From Gracilimonas sp. (GTDB taxonomy: Bacteria; Bacteroidota; Rhodothermia; Balneolales; Balneolaceae), in contig JAKURD010000028.1 of NCBI GenBank assembly GCA_022450045.1, positions 1 through 35,991 of the forward strand: a stretch of DNA of 35,991 bases, written 5' to 3'. Positions 16,927 through 25,170 of this stretch are shown in pieces. Each line of letters opens with the position of its first letter. The stretch's first letter is position 1. The notes under the pieces were generated by a model. It saw only the letters and a program-made list of their open reading frames with translations. It searched no databases and was not told where the DNA came from. Position numbers and translations under genes: made by a program.

Positions 16927-18474
16927 TCAACTGCCGGCGCCTGCTTGCTGGCTTGCACAATCTCCTGCACAAGTCTGAACGCTTGGTAATTCAAGCACAT
17001 CCACACGAGGCAAAGTCGCATTGAACTTACCTTCAATTACCTTTAAGAATTCATTAGCTAAAATTGCATTACCCCTTTGATTTGGGTGGATAGCGTCTGT
17101 AGAAAGAATGCCATTTGGGCTAAAGTCAGGTTGCAGATCAACACCACCTACACGTATTCCAGGTACACCGTCACTGATTCCAAATATATCAGCAAAAGCA
17201 CCGGCAGGGTCATTCGTATTATATAAAACCAGTCTGCTTGAATAGTTATCAACTGCATCTGCAATGATACCATTAAAAGTTGCCCTTTTTGTTTCTATTT
17301 CTTGCTGTTCTTGGGGAATAAGTACCAATTCATCTCCTGCAGCTGATTGAGTTCCAACTCCCGTAGCAAAGGCAGTGGCCGCTGAAAGTATAACAAGGTC
17401 TGTAGGTTCTGCCTGACGATAATTTGGTAAACCAAGTGCTGAAAGATCGGTCAATGTTTCATCTTCCATTACAAACGGATTTGCTCCTAAGCTAAACTGA
17501 ATGGTTCTTCTTTGTTCTTCTTGTTCGTCAATCAGTCCGGCTCCCCGAGCTTGTGCCAAGCCATTATTATAATCTTGATAACCATCATTCAACGCATCAG
17601 CTTGCTGTTGGCTTTCAATCGGAATTGGATTATAGGGTACGGCGCGGAAGTATGCTAAACCTAAGAAAGGGGGGATATTAGCAACTACTCCGTCAGCCTG
17701 AGTATTTCCCATCAAGTTGTCAACGGTGGCATTAAATTGAGTCTGAAAATCTCCATCACTTGTGAGAATATTTTCATTAGAAGCACCACCTACCGCATAC
17801 CCGAGCACATCATTATTTCCTATCCAAAGCGAAAAGAATGTTGGTTGTGCAGAAATGGCATCACCAATGATTGTAGATCCTGTTTGGCCATCTTGACTTG
17901 GGTTACTTGCAAATCGCTGATAAAATGGATTAAAAGCCGGGTTTTGCTCCGAATTTGGGCCGCCTGTAGCCGGAGTCAGTAATTGCCCAACAACAATTCC
18001 CGGAACGCCAAAATTATTTAACTCATTGGCAGCTCCTGTGTAATTGGAAATCAGATCTCCTCCCACTACCGGTGAAGGTCCCGGAATACTGGTATCAAGC
18101 TTATACCTTCCAAATATCGTACCGTTTTGTGGATTCTCAATTGTGGTGTTGAAACCATTTGTGGAGTTGATATCCGGTTGAGTAAATGTTGTACCACCTA
18201 CTACGGAAAGTTGCTCAGCAATTAGTGCAGGTAACGAATTCTGTTGCGCAGCATCATACAAAGCACCATCCATATATCCTGCAGTTAATGAATTACCGAT
18301 AGCAATATAATTACTGAAATCAGCATCACCAGCTGTGTAATTTGGAGCTGGATCTTGTGGCAGTGGATTGTTTTCGAGCCTATCGTCTATCAGTGAACTT
18401 TCCTGTCCTTCACAACCGGCGAAAACAACTGCGGTAACTAAGAGTAATTTTGATAATTGTTTTAAGCGTTTCAT
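16927..18474 (-). CDS. SGNH/GDSL-type hydrolase, large lipoprotein
   Basis: A 515-residue lipoprotein with lipobox VVFAGC (Cys21), so probably on the outer membrane. It has an SGNH esterase/lipase fold. Block I is AIGNSLTAGY with the nucleophile Ser62 (GNS instead of GDS), block III is WIGNNDVLGY, and block V is STDAIHPNQRG with the catalytic Asp and His. A large insert (about 280-400) separates blocks III and V, as in the Bacteroidota G-D-S-L lipoproteins. The tail carries two Cys in CAGDC and ends AGAGS. It starts 19 bp after the TonB receptor stop, so the two form an operon. A role in cleaving an ester on a lipid or acylated carbohydrate before or during uptake is inference. Confidence 0.88.
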   Translation of the reverse strand: MKRLKQLSKLLLVTAVVFAGCEGQESSLIDDRLENNPLPQDPAPNYTAGDADFSNYIAIGNSLTAGYMDGALYDAAQQNSLPALIAEQLSVVGGTTFTQPDINSTNGFNTTIENPQNGTIFGRYKLDTSIPGPSPVVGGDLISNYTGAANELNNFGVPGIVVGQLLTPATGGPNSEQNPAFNPFYQRFASNPSQDGQTGSTIIGDAISAQPTFFSLWIGNNDVLGYAVGGASNENILTSDGDFQTQFNATVDNLMGNTQADGVVANIPPFLGLAYFRAVPYNPIPIESQQQADALNDGYQDYNNGLAQARGAGLIDEQEEQRRTIQFSLGANPFVMEDETLTDLSALGLPNYRQAEPTDLVILSAATAFATGVGTQSAAGDELVLIPQEQQEIETKRATFNGIIADAVDNYSSRLVLYNTNDPAGAFADIFGISDGVPGIRVGGVDLQPDFSPNGILSTDAIHPNQRGNAILANEFLKVIEGKFNATLPRVDVLELPSVQTCAGDCASQQAGAGS

Positions 18475-18493
18475 AATAAAATCTCTTTTTTAA

Positions 18494-21352
18494 TTAGTTC
18501 AGGAATTGATCGAATGTAAGCGAAAAGTAGTAAATAGCTCCCATCAGGGGATTACCGAATGAGGTAGTATATCGCTCATTCAGGACGTTACTTCCACCCA
18601 ATTTCAGAATGGTGTTATATTCTGAAAGCTTATAGCTGACTTGTGCATCAAGCGAACCGAAAGCAGGAACTACACCCGAGCCAAATGAGGACTCCCAAAG
18701 CATGGCATCCTGCCATCGGTAAGTGGCATTGAAACCAATATTTTCAAATACATTTCTATTAGCAAGACTTAAGTTATATCTCCATTCCGGCGTATTGTAA
18801 CTGGCACGGAATCCCTGTTCGATCAATGCATCCTGGTCCAGCAGTTTATTGAAAGATACGTTACCGCCAAGGGTATATCCTTTTGGAAGGGAATATTCGA
18901 GGTTAAGTCCCCATCCGTGTGAGTCAACAGTACCATCGGCATTCACATCAAAACCGTATTCCTGGGTAATCACACCTCCATTAATAATGGCATCCTGTCC
19001 TGCTTCACTTTGAGAATCAAAACTTCCAGGGTCTTCAGTCAGCCCGTTAGGGACACCTTGGATAAACCGAATTTCAGCTATAAAATCGGTGTATGAGCTA
19101 TAATAGTAATATGCATCTACCATTAGCTGATCCCACAGTAAAGCTTTGTAACCCACTTCATAGGTTTCCATTTTTTCCGTATCAAATTCTTCGAAATCAA
19201 CAATTTCTAAAGCAGCACGTGCATCCTGAGCTGTTCCTCCACTGTTAGCAATCTCCCTGGCTTCTCTAACACTCTGTGCAGTGTACACGCGGTTTGTTTC
19301 AAAGCGATATCGATCAACCAATTTTTGGTTGCTACCAATTAATAATCGGCTCACTACATCAAGTTGAATGAACTGATCCTGAGTTGTGGGGATTCGGAAA
19401 CCGGTTTGATAGGAGGCTCTGAAGTTGTGATCATCAGCAACGGTAAAAGTAGCAGAGATACGCGGTGAGAGCTGTCCGTCAAAATATTCGTTCTTGTCAT
19501 AACGCAGGGAACCTTGAAGATTCACATTATCATCAAGAAAACTCTTGGAAGCCTGTACATAAGCACCCCATTCGTTAATGTTGAATTCTTCCTGATTTGC
19601 TACATCATCATAAGCAAACAGGGTTCCTTCAGAATTCAAGTCATAAAGGCGGTAATTACCACCAACAATAACTTCAATCTGAGAAGGATCAATTACATTA
19701 GAAAGGTTATACATCCCTTCTGCATGATATAAATTTGACTTTTCAAGGAAAAGTGCACCGCCTTCAGCAATAGAAAGTTTTCTTAATCGAGCTACTTCGT
19801 CTTCAAAACCCTCGGTTCCCGGCAGATAATTTTGTTGATTTGCTGTGGCCGCAGCATCAGCCTGCTGATGCGCTTGCTCTATGGTAGCTCCCTGGGTTCG
19901 GGCACCTGCAAACGTTTGGAAATAAGGTGTGATGTAAGCCAGTTGATTTACCCGGGTAGCAACCGTGTTCGCTGCGTAGGTATCTCCGGCATCTTCCTGA
20001 GTAGTGTAAGCCCTTAAAAAGAAATTCGGATTTCTTAACTCAAGCTTACCCGTCCAGATATTGAAATCATCCAGAACAAACCGGTCATTGGCTGTATAAA
20101 CTGTACTACCAAAACCGATATTGTATTGTCCTAAGATCTCGTAGCTGTCATTGATGCGATAGTGAAGAGCTGTACCAAGCTTCAAACTCTCTGTGGTGTT
20201 ATCAACAAATTCTTCTTCTCTGAAACCGGGTGCGGAGAAGTCGCCATCAGGCCCATCCGGAATGAGGGTTCTGATTGCAGCGATCTGTGCACCTTGTGCA
20301 CCACCATCGGCAATTACTCCATCAGCAATGGCACCCAAGTTTAGCACACCGTCCCCATAAATATTAACTCCGTCAAAAACCCGGCGGCCGTCTCTTGGAT
20401 AATCACCACGCTCTACAATACCACTTTGATCGCGATAATCCTGAGCTACAAAGTCCTGGGCTCGCAAATAGGAGGCTGTAACCTTATAGGCAAATTTATT
20501 ATTAACCGCATTCCCATACCGGAAATCATAACTTTGGTAAAGTGAAGGATCTTCAACATCACTGTTAATATGATTTATCCCTTGCTTTATGTTCAGTGAA
20601 AGCCCCTGGTATTCAAACGGACTCTTACTGTTCATTAATAGAATACCATTTAAAGCATTAGGGCCATATAGAGCGGATGCAGCGCCGGGGATCAATTCAG
20701 CACTTTCCAGATCTAATTCTGAAATACCTACAATATTACCTACAGAAAAATTCAAACCGGGAGCCTGATTATCAATACCATCTATCAGTTGCACAAAACG
20801 GGTATTACCGTTTGCACCAAAACCACGGGTATTAATAGATTTGAAAGTCAAACTTTGAGAACTGAAATCAACACCTTGTAAGTTGGAGATGGCATCATAG
20901 AAAGAAGGGGAAGCCGCTGTTTGGATATCCAACACATCCATTTTTTCAATGGAAACGGGCGACTTAAGAATACTTTGTTCCACCCGGGAAGCGGATACCA
21001 CCAAGTCGCCGCCTGAAATGGTTTCTTCTTCCAATTGGATCTCAAGATCTTCTGTCACCGGATTAGTGATCTCAATTCTTCTGGACTGAAATCCAACAAT
21101 AGAAACAATCAATGTAAGAGGTGGATCTTGTTGTATAGTAAGGTTAAAAGTTCCATCAGGCCTTGTTGATGTGCCAATCACTTTTCCTTCAACGCGAATA
21201 TTAACCCCTGCTAATGGTTCGCCTTGCATATCGGTAACTATACCTGAAACTACGGTATCATCGTCCAGATTAGATGCATACGTATCAAATGTACATACCC
21301 AAAGGGTAACTATCATACATACAGCAAATACTCGTTGTATCTTTTTCCTCAT
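18494..21352 (-). CDS. TonB-dependent outer-membrane receptor with carboxypeptidase-regulatory-like domain
   Basis: A 952-residue active-transport porin powered by TonB-ExbBD. A signal peptide covers about residues 1-27. A CarboxypepD_reg-like beta-sandwich follows at 34-115 (SGIVTDMQGEPLAGVNIRVEG), then the plug at about 125-240 (INTRGFGANGNTRFVQLIDGID, GAASALYGPNALNGILLMNS), then the 22-strand barrel ending YYFSLTFDQFLN. There is no separate SusD-like partner; the next gene is an SGNH lipoprotein 19 bp away. A LacI-family-like operator lies 138 bp upstream of the start. The substrate is unknown. The operator hints at a sugar-linked signal and the hydrolase at an ester-bearing ligand, but both are inferences. 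Confidence 0.93.
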   Translation of the reverse strand: MRKKIQRVFAVCMIVTLWVCTFDTYASNLDDDTVVSGIVTDMQGEPLAGVNIRVEGKVIGTSTRPDGTFNLTIQQDPPLTLIVSIVGFQSRRIEITNPVTEDLEIQLEEETISGGDLVVSASRVEQSILKSPVSIEKMDVLDIQTAASPSFYDAISNLQGVDFSSQSLTFKSINTRGFGANGNTRFVQLIDGIDNQAPGLNFSVGNIVGISELDLESAELIPGAASALYGPNALNGILLMNSKSPFEYQGLSLNIKQGINHINSDVEDPSLYQSYDFRYGNAVNNKFAYKVTASYLRAQDFVAQDYRDQSGIVERGDYPRDGRRVFDGVNIYGDGVLNLGAIADGVIADGGAQGAQIAAIRTLIPDGPDGDFSAPGFREEEFVDNTTESLKLGTALHYRINDSYEILGQYNIGFGSTVYTANDRFVLDDFNIWTGKLELRNPNFFLRAYTTQEDAGDTYAANTVATRVNQLAYITPYFQTFAGARTQGATIEQAHQQADAAATANQQNYLPGTEGFEDEVARLRKLSIAEGGALFLEKSNLYHAEGMYNLSNVIDPSQIEVIVGGNYRLYDLNSEGTLFAYDDVANQEEFNINEWGAYVQASKSFLDDNVNLQGSLRYDKNEYFDGQLSPRISATFTVADDHNFRASYQTGFRIPTTQDQFIQLDVVSRLLIGSNQKLVDRYRFETNRVYTAQSVREAREIANSGGTAQDARAALEIVDFEEFDTEKMETYEVGYKALLWDQLMVDAYYYYSSYTDFIAEIRFIQGVPNGLTEDPGSFDSQSEAGQDAIINGGVITQEYGFDVNADGTVDSHGWGLNLEYSLPKGYTLGGNVSFNKLLDQDALIEQGFRASYNTPEWRYNLSLANRNVFENIGFNATYRWQDAMLWESSFGSGVVPAFGSLDAQVSYKLSEYNTILKLGGSNVLNERYTTSFGNPLMGAIYYFSLTFDQFLN

Positions 21353-21490
21353 TGTATTGATCCTTTTTATTTTTTTGTTAAACAGGCTAATTTCAAAACC
21401 ATCTGTAAGTTTGTATTCCCACTTACTATGGGAATTACCTTTTTAGGTCAAATTAAATGTAAATCAAATAAAAGTCTGTTTTTGGGATAA

Positions 21491-21506
21491 ATGCAAGCGC
21501 TTCCAA
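21491..21506. promoter_or_regulatory. LacI/GalR-family-like operator between divergent operons
   Basis: ATGCAAGCGCTTCCAA fits the LacI/CcpA-type consensus (WTGNAANCGNWNNCW) and is centred on the palindrome AAGCGCTT. It lies 138 bp upstream of the TonB receptor start and 76 bp upstream of the SGNH lipoprotein start at 21583, so it could control either direction. No LacI-type gene is in the window. A short hairpin (ATTCCCA/TGGGAAT, 21415-21435) lies in the receptor leader. Confidence 0.5.
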
Positions 21507-21582
21507 TACTTTTTATTTCTCTTTAAATCCTTAACATACCGTGTTCTTTCAATATATCATTATCTCTAAAAACCCGCTTAAA

Positions 21583-22302
21583 ATGAAAATATTGACCAAT
21601 TCTACTCTTTTATTTCTCCAATTCGGTCTTTTATTTTTTCTTTTTTCAAACTGTCATTCTAAAAATAATGGGCTAAACCCATCTGAAATTGAGCCTATTT
21701 CCTATTTGGCTTTGGGAGATTCTTATACCATTGGAACGGGTATTGACGTCGAGGAAAACTGGCCAATGCAACTTTCTGACCTACTGAAAGACAATAACTT
21801 AACAGTCCGTAATACAAAAATAATTGCAGCCAATGGGTGGACCACAACCGACCTGAAAAAAGGCATTCAAGACGAAAACCCGGATAGCTCATATAACATG
21901 GTTTCATTATTGGTCGGAGTTAATAATCAATATCAGGGACTGGATATTGAACTTTACAAAACTGAATTTCGCGAATTGTTGGAGCAATCTATTGCATTCG
22001 CCAACGGAGATACCGGAAAGGTGTTTGTTGTTTCAATTCCTAATTATGGGGTCACGCCTTTCGGCAAGCTTCGCGATGCTGAAAAAGTAACACGAGAAAT
22101 AGCCAGCTATAATGAAATCGCAAAAAACATCAGTGCAGAATATGGCATTCCTTTCGTAAATATTACACCTATATCAGAAATGGCAGAAGATGACCGTGAT
22201 CTGCTTGCTTCTGATGACCTTCACCCCTCTGCAAAAATGTATGGCATGTGGGTGAAGGAAATAATGCCAACAGTAACTCAACTTTTACAGAATCATGAAT
22301 GA
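21583..22302 (+). CDS. SGNH/GDSL hydrolase lipoprotein, small type
   Basis: A 239-residue envelope esterase-like lipoprotein. The ATG at 21583 gives a type II signal ending FLFSNC (Cys24); the upstream GTG at 21541 lies outside the conserved part. SGNH blocks are present: ALGDSYTIG with Ser47, block III as GVNNQYQG (GxN with Asn-Asn), and DDLHPSAKMYG with the catalytic Asp and His. It resembles single-domain acyl esterases acting on lipids or acetylated sugars; substrate unknown. It is the first gene of a three-gene unit, overlapping the next gene by 8 bp, and is divergent from the receptor operon across the LacI-like site. Confidence 0.87.
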   Translation: MKILTNSTLLFLQFGLLFFLFSNCHSKNNGLNPSEIEPISYLALGDSYTIGTGIDVEENWPMQLSDLLKDNNLTVRNTKIIAANGWTTTDLKKGIQDENPDSSYNMVSLLVGVNNQYQGLDIELYKTEFRELLEQSIAFANGDTGKVFVVSIPNYGVTPFGKLRDAEKVTREIASYNEIAKNISAEYGIPFVNITPISEMAEDDRDLLASDDLHPSAKMYGMWVKEIMPTVTQLLQNHE

Positions 22303-22900
22303 GTTCACGTTAAGCAAAATTCAAGGCAGTAAAGATTCATTTACGGGAAGATTAACTTTTGCCCAAACCAAAGAATTTAAAATCGGGATGGCGGCCTATT
22401 TTATATTCTACATGGCTGCCGTCTTAGCTGACGATCTTGGCCAAGATTGGTTTGTTGTTCCGGGCTTTATCCTGGCTTTTATTGCTTTTATTATGGCTTA
22501 TATTCCTCTTTCCTACAGCCGAAATTCAGGCAAAGTTGTTCTCACAAAAAATGAAATTGAGCTTCACCCCAAAAAAGAAGACCACGATTTTCCGGATTCT
22601 CCAATTAAGCTGTCCAATATTTCGGAGCTTGAGATTAATATCATACAATCTATTCGCTGGTGGTCATCCTATGTAATTATGCAATTTGTGGTGAAAGAAA
22701 ATGAAAACGAATCCAGTTTTGGATTGACCATAAAAAATCGAAGCCAGGAAAAACAATATTTGGAGGCGCTGGAGAGTTGGTACAGAGCTGGATTTCCTGT
22801 TAAAGAATATCATCAGGGGCTCCGGGTCTTTAAATTAAATCAAGGAAAAAGTTATGCAGACATTCAAAAGATCAAACAAGAATATGGCATCCAATGGTAA
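22295..22900 (+). CDS. Two-helix membrane protein of unknown function
   Basis: I do not recognise a named family with confidence. Of 201 residues, about 29-70 form two closely spaced membrane helices (AAYFIFYMAAVLADDL and a following FILAFIAFIMAYIPL). A soluble C-terminal part follows, with alternating beta-type pattern (GKVVLTKNEIELHP, LSNISELEI), suggestive of a small PH-like or bPH domain facing the cytoplasm. The ATG overlaps the stop of the SGNH lipoprotein by 8 bp, indicating translational coupling, and the SIMPL-domain gene follows 4 bp after its stop. Existence as a gene is well supported by the overlap; function is not. Confidence 0.75.
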   Translation: MNEFTLSKIQGSKDSFTGRLTFAQTKEFKIGMAAYFIFYMAAVLADDLGQDWFVVPGFILAFIAFIMAYIPLSYSRNSGKVVLTKNEIELHPKKEDHDFPDSPIKLSNISELEINIIQSIRWWSSYVIMQFVVKENENESSFGLTIKNRSQEKQYLEALESWYRAGFPVKEYHQGLRVFKLNQGKSYADIQKIKQEYGIQW

Positions 22901-22904
22901 TAAA

Positions 22905-23615
22905 ATGAGCAAGATCACCTTAACGGTAAGCCTGCTCTTTTTCGGGGTCAGTTGCAATACTCTTGCGCAGCAGCCGGTTTCGGAGCGCACAATCACCATA
23001 CAGATGAGTGCCTCCGAAGTACTTCCGGCCGACCTCATCATTTTTAATGTGAACATCAATGCGGAAGGTGATACTCCACAGAAAGCCTATGAATTGCATC
23101 GTGAACGCGAGTCGCTGTTGGCAGATTTGCTCATGAATCTGAATGTTGAGGAAGAAAATATTGATTATGATCCCATCCGAATGAATCGCAGGCAGGTTGG
23201 CAACAACCGATATAACAGTGAGGAGGGGCCTAAGTATATCACGGCTACAAACCAATCCGTGAGCATTACCTTCTCTGATTTTTCGATATATGAAAAGATC
23301 CAGCTTAGCCTGATCGAAAATGAATTTGATTCTTTTAACGGCCAGTTCTCATCCACAAAAATTTCAGAAGGAAAAGAAACAGCACTGATAGCTGCCATTG
23401 AAGCCGCCAAAGAACGCGCAGAGCTTATTGCCAAAACTTCCGGAGTAGAATTGGCCGGTGTATCAACCATCAATTTCTCTGATCACCAGATCAGTATTCC
23501 ACAGAGAGCGAGCTCTATGGAGATGATGTCCCGTGCATCTGATGCCTCTATAATGGATTTTGCACAAACCGTGGAGGTTCGCTCAAACATCAGCATTAGC
23601 TATTATATCAGATAA
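22905..23615 (+). CDS. SIMPL-domain (DUF541) periplasmic protein
   Basis: A 236-residue exported protein. The ATG at 22905, four bases after the preceding stop, gives MSKITLTVSLLFFGVSC as signal sequence; the Cys could be lipidated but the residue at -3 is not ideal, and cleavage after TLAQ is also possible. The mature part follows the SIMPL/DUF541 pattern: TITIQMSASEVLPADLIIFNV, a helix with paired KAYELHRERESLLADLL, then AAIEAAKERAELIAKTSGVELAGV and a closing strand VRSNISISYYI. Members are linked to oxidative stress (E. coli YggE) or signalling, without known enzymatic activity. It ends an apparent three-gene operon. Confidence 0.85.
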   Translation: MSKITLTVSLLFFGVSCNTLAQQPVSERTITIQMSASEVLPADLIIFNVNINAEGDTPQKAYELHRERESLLADLLMNLNVEEENIDYDPIRMNRRQVGNNRYNSEEGPKYITATNQSVSITFSDFSIYEKIQLSLIENEFDSFNGQFSSTKISEGKETALIAAIEAAKERAELIAKTSGVELAGVSTINFSDHQISIPQRASSMEMMSRASDASIMDFAQTVEVRSNISISYYIR

Positions 23616-23631
23616 TTCTTGATTTTTTTCG

Positions 23632-23764
23632 GCCTGAAGGCTTAAAGTCCGTCTGAGCGATTACATGGTTCAAGTCTTAAGCCTTAACCATCCATCAGAC
23701 GGGTTATCCGTCAGATGGATTCTCTGAAATGGTTATTCGTATGTAAGAATACACGAATAACCAT
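23632..23764. repeat. Hairpin cluster from the intergenic repeat group
   Basis: Three palindromes between convergent genes. A degenerate core at 23632-23660 (CGGCCTGAAGGCTTAAAG) is like those at 14163 and 14309. The hairpin 23690-23720 (ATCCATCAGACGG / CCGTCAGATGGAT) matches that at 14413 and 25075. A perfect 12-bp stem ATGGTTATTCGT (23729-23740) / ACGAATAACCAT (23753-23764) has a 12-nt loop. The TTAA ends seen elsewhere are absent, so it is a fragment. The hairpins lack T runs but may still stop or stabilise the converging transcripts. Confidence 0.7.
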
Positions 23765-23779
23765 TAACGAGTAACGAAC

Positions 23780-24673
23780 TCATGGCTCAACAGCATTTAC
23801 AGCTTCAAAAAACTTTGCAGTTTTATCCAACCCCTCTTCCCCGTTGATCTCATTGTACCAATACTGCTCAATAATTCCCGTACTGTTTTGCATGAATAAC
23901 TGCATGGTTCCCTGCGATTTATGCTCAGCGATCACCCAGTTGGCAATGATGTTGTAATTCAGCCGGTCATTGGCCCCAAAGGGTTGGTTACGATCAAATT
24001 CGAAAATCTCCCCTTCCATTACTTTTGTATCGGGGTGCCCTTCCAGTTGGGTGAACGAAATGCCGGGATCGTCGGCACCCCTTCGTACAAATGCCTGTAA
24101 GGCTATGGGACGATTTTCTTTGGGGAGTTCCTTCATTGCCCGCAATGCCAATACCGCTGAGGCTTTGTGGTGGCCATGGAATTCATCAAAAGGCAGCATC
24201 AGGAATAGGAAATCATAATCCCCTTTTTCCATGATCTCCACCAGGCGCTCATGCACCCAGTCGTTATTCCACTTCCCCAGGGTTTCTTCCACATCTTCGG
24301 TGTAATAAAAATCCGGCTGATCGAAGAAGAAATAGTTCCGGATTCCAACGATATCCCCGCCGGCCATCAATTCCTTTTTGCGAATGCCCGGTAAATACTG
24401 CCGTCCTATTTCCTCCTTATCCAGTTCCAATCCGTATATATAATTGCCGAGCGTAGAATAGGTGTAACCACCCTCTCCGTTTGTCATCAAAGCCAGGTCA
24501 ACGATCCCACCTAATAATTTTGTGGTCTTAAAAATAGTGGCTGAAAATAGTGCGTCATCATCAGGATGAGCCGTAACCAACAGCACTTTGGGTTGATAGC
24601 TGAGGAGCGAATCCTGAGCAAAAAGTGAAGAAGTTGAAAAAAGAAGTAGTGCTAAAAAAAGTAGTTTTTTCAT
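23780..24673 (-). CDS. PIG-L (LmbE-like) family deacetylase, exported
   Basis: A zinc-dependent N-deacetylase-type protein of 297 aa. The start at 24673 gives a signal peptide MKKLLFLALLLFSTSSLFAQ; the open frame upstream to 24766 lacks support. Motif 1 is AHPDDDALFSA (zinc His36 and Asp39, catalytic base Asp38; the family usually has Glu at position 40, here Asp). Motif 2 is FHGHHKAS, supplying the third zinc ligand. In between are LMTNGEGGY and IRKKELMAGG, typical of the family. Members deacetylate GlcNAc-containing glycans or thiol cofactors; being exported, this one probably acts on an envelope or extracellular glycan. It is a single gene between repeats. Confidence 0.85.
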   Translation of the reverse strand: MKKLLFLALLLFSTSSLFAQDSLLSYQPKVLLVTAHPDDDALFSATIFKTTKLLGGIVDLALMTNGEGGYTYSTLGNYIYGLELDKEEIGRQYLPGIRKKELMAGGDIVGIRNYFFFDQPDFYYTEDVEETLGKWNNDWVHERLVEIMEKGDYDFLFLMLPFDEFHGHHKASAVLALRAMKELPKENRPIALQAFVRRGADDPGISFTQLEGHPDTKVMEGEIFEFDRNQPFGANDRLNYNIIANWVIAEHKSQGTMQLFMQNSTGIIEQYWYNEINGEEGLDKTAKFFEAVNAVEP

Positions 24674-24785
24674 GATGAAATAGTTTTTGGTAATATCCTG
24701 CGGAAAGGTAGGATTCATTTTGATCAGAGAAAAGGTTCTTAGATTCTTGTGAATAATCACTTTCACCTCTCATTTAATGATAAAA

Positions 24786-24965
24786 ACCTGAGCTCGATTA
24801 TTGACAGCTTGAAAAATGCCTGAAAAGTCACCCCTGCGAAGGCAGGGATCTTAGTATTGCCGGTACTTCAATCATAGATACCTAAACAACAAGCAGATTT
24901 CGGGCATTCGCGGCGAAATGACCATCTTACCTGTGACAGAACCTGCTTTTTAATCGAACTCAGGT
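24786..24965 (-). mobile_element. 180-bp MITE-like element, copy B
   Basis: Inverted relative to copy A at 8242-8421 and of identical length. Ends are ACCTGAGCTCGATTA (24786-24800) and TAATCGAACTCAGGT (24951-24965). It is flanked by a perfect 5-bp direct repeat TAAAA (24781-24785, 24966-24970), different from the TAGAG of copy A, which shows two independent insertions. Hand alignment gives 161 identical positions of 180 with no gap. It lies upstream of the PIG-L gene, between it and the next repeat, in a 497-bp stretch without genes. Confidence 0.85.
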
Positions 24966-25018
24966 TAAAAGGAAATTAAGCGAAGTAAGGACGTCATTAA
25001 CAGAGTTTGTATTATTAT

Positions 25019-25110
25019 TTAACGTGAGTTCCAGATAAAGAATGTGTATAATAGAATTTTAAAATGGATATGAGATCCATCAGACGGGTTATCCGTGAGA
25101 TGGATTTTTT
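25019..25110 (+). repeat. One-ended copy of the TTAA/GTGAGTT repeat with hairpin
   Basis: It starts TTAACGTGAGTTCCAGATAA and runs through the hairpin 25075-25105 (ATCCATCAGACGG / CCGTGAGATGGAT). The 87 bp 25019-25105 match the reverse complement of 14413-14499 at 73 positions without gaps. A TTTTTT run follows at once, so on the + strand it resembles a terminator. No opposite end is recognisable before the tesA stop at 25171. Confidence 0.7.
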
Positions 25111-25170
25111 ATATGGGTTTACAAAATCCAAGAACCCAGGCTTATTTTTTGCAGTGGAAAGCTTCTGGTG

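Noticed and set aside
23780..24673. Loss of activity in the PIG-L protein because AHPDDE reads AHPDDD
   Set aside because: The changed residue is not a zinc ligand or the base; Asp for Glu is conservative and all ligands are kept.
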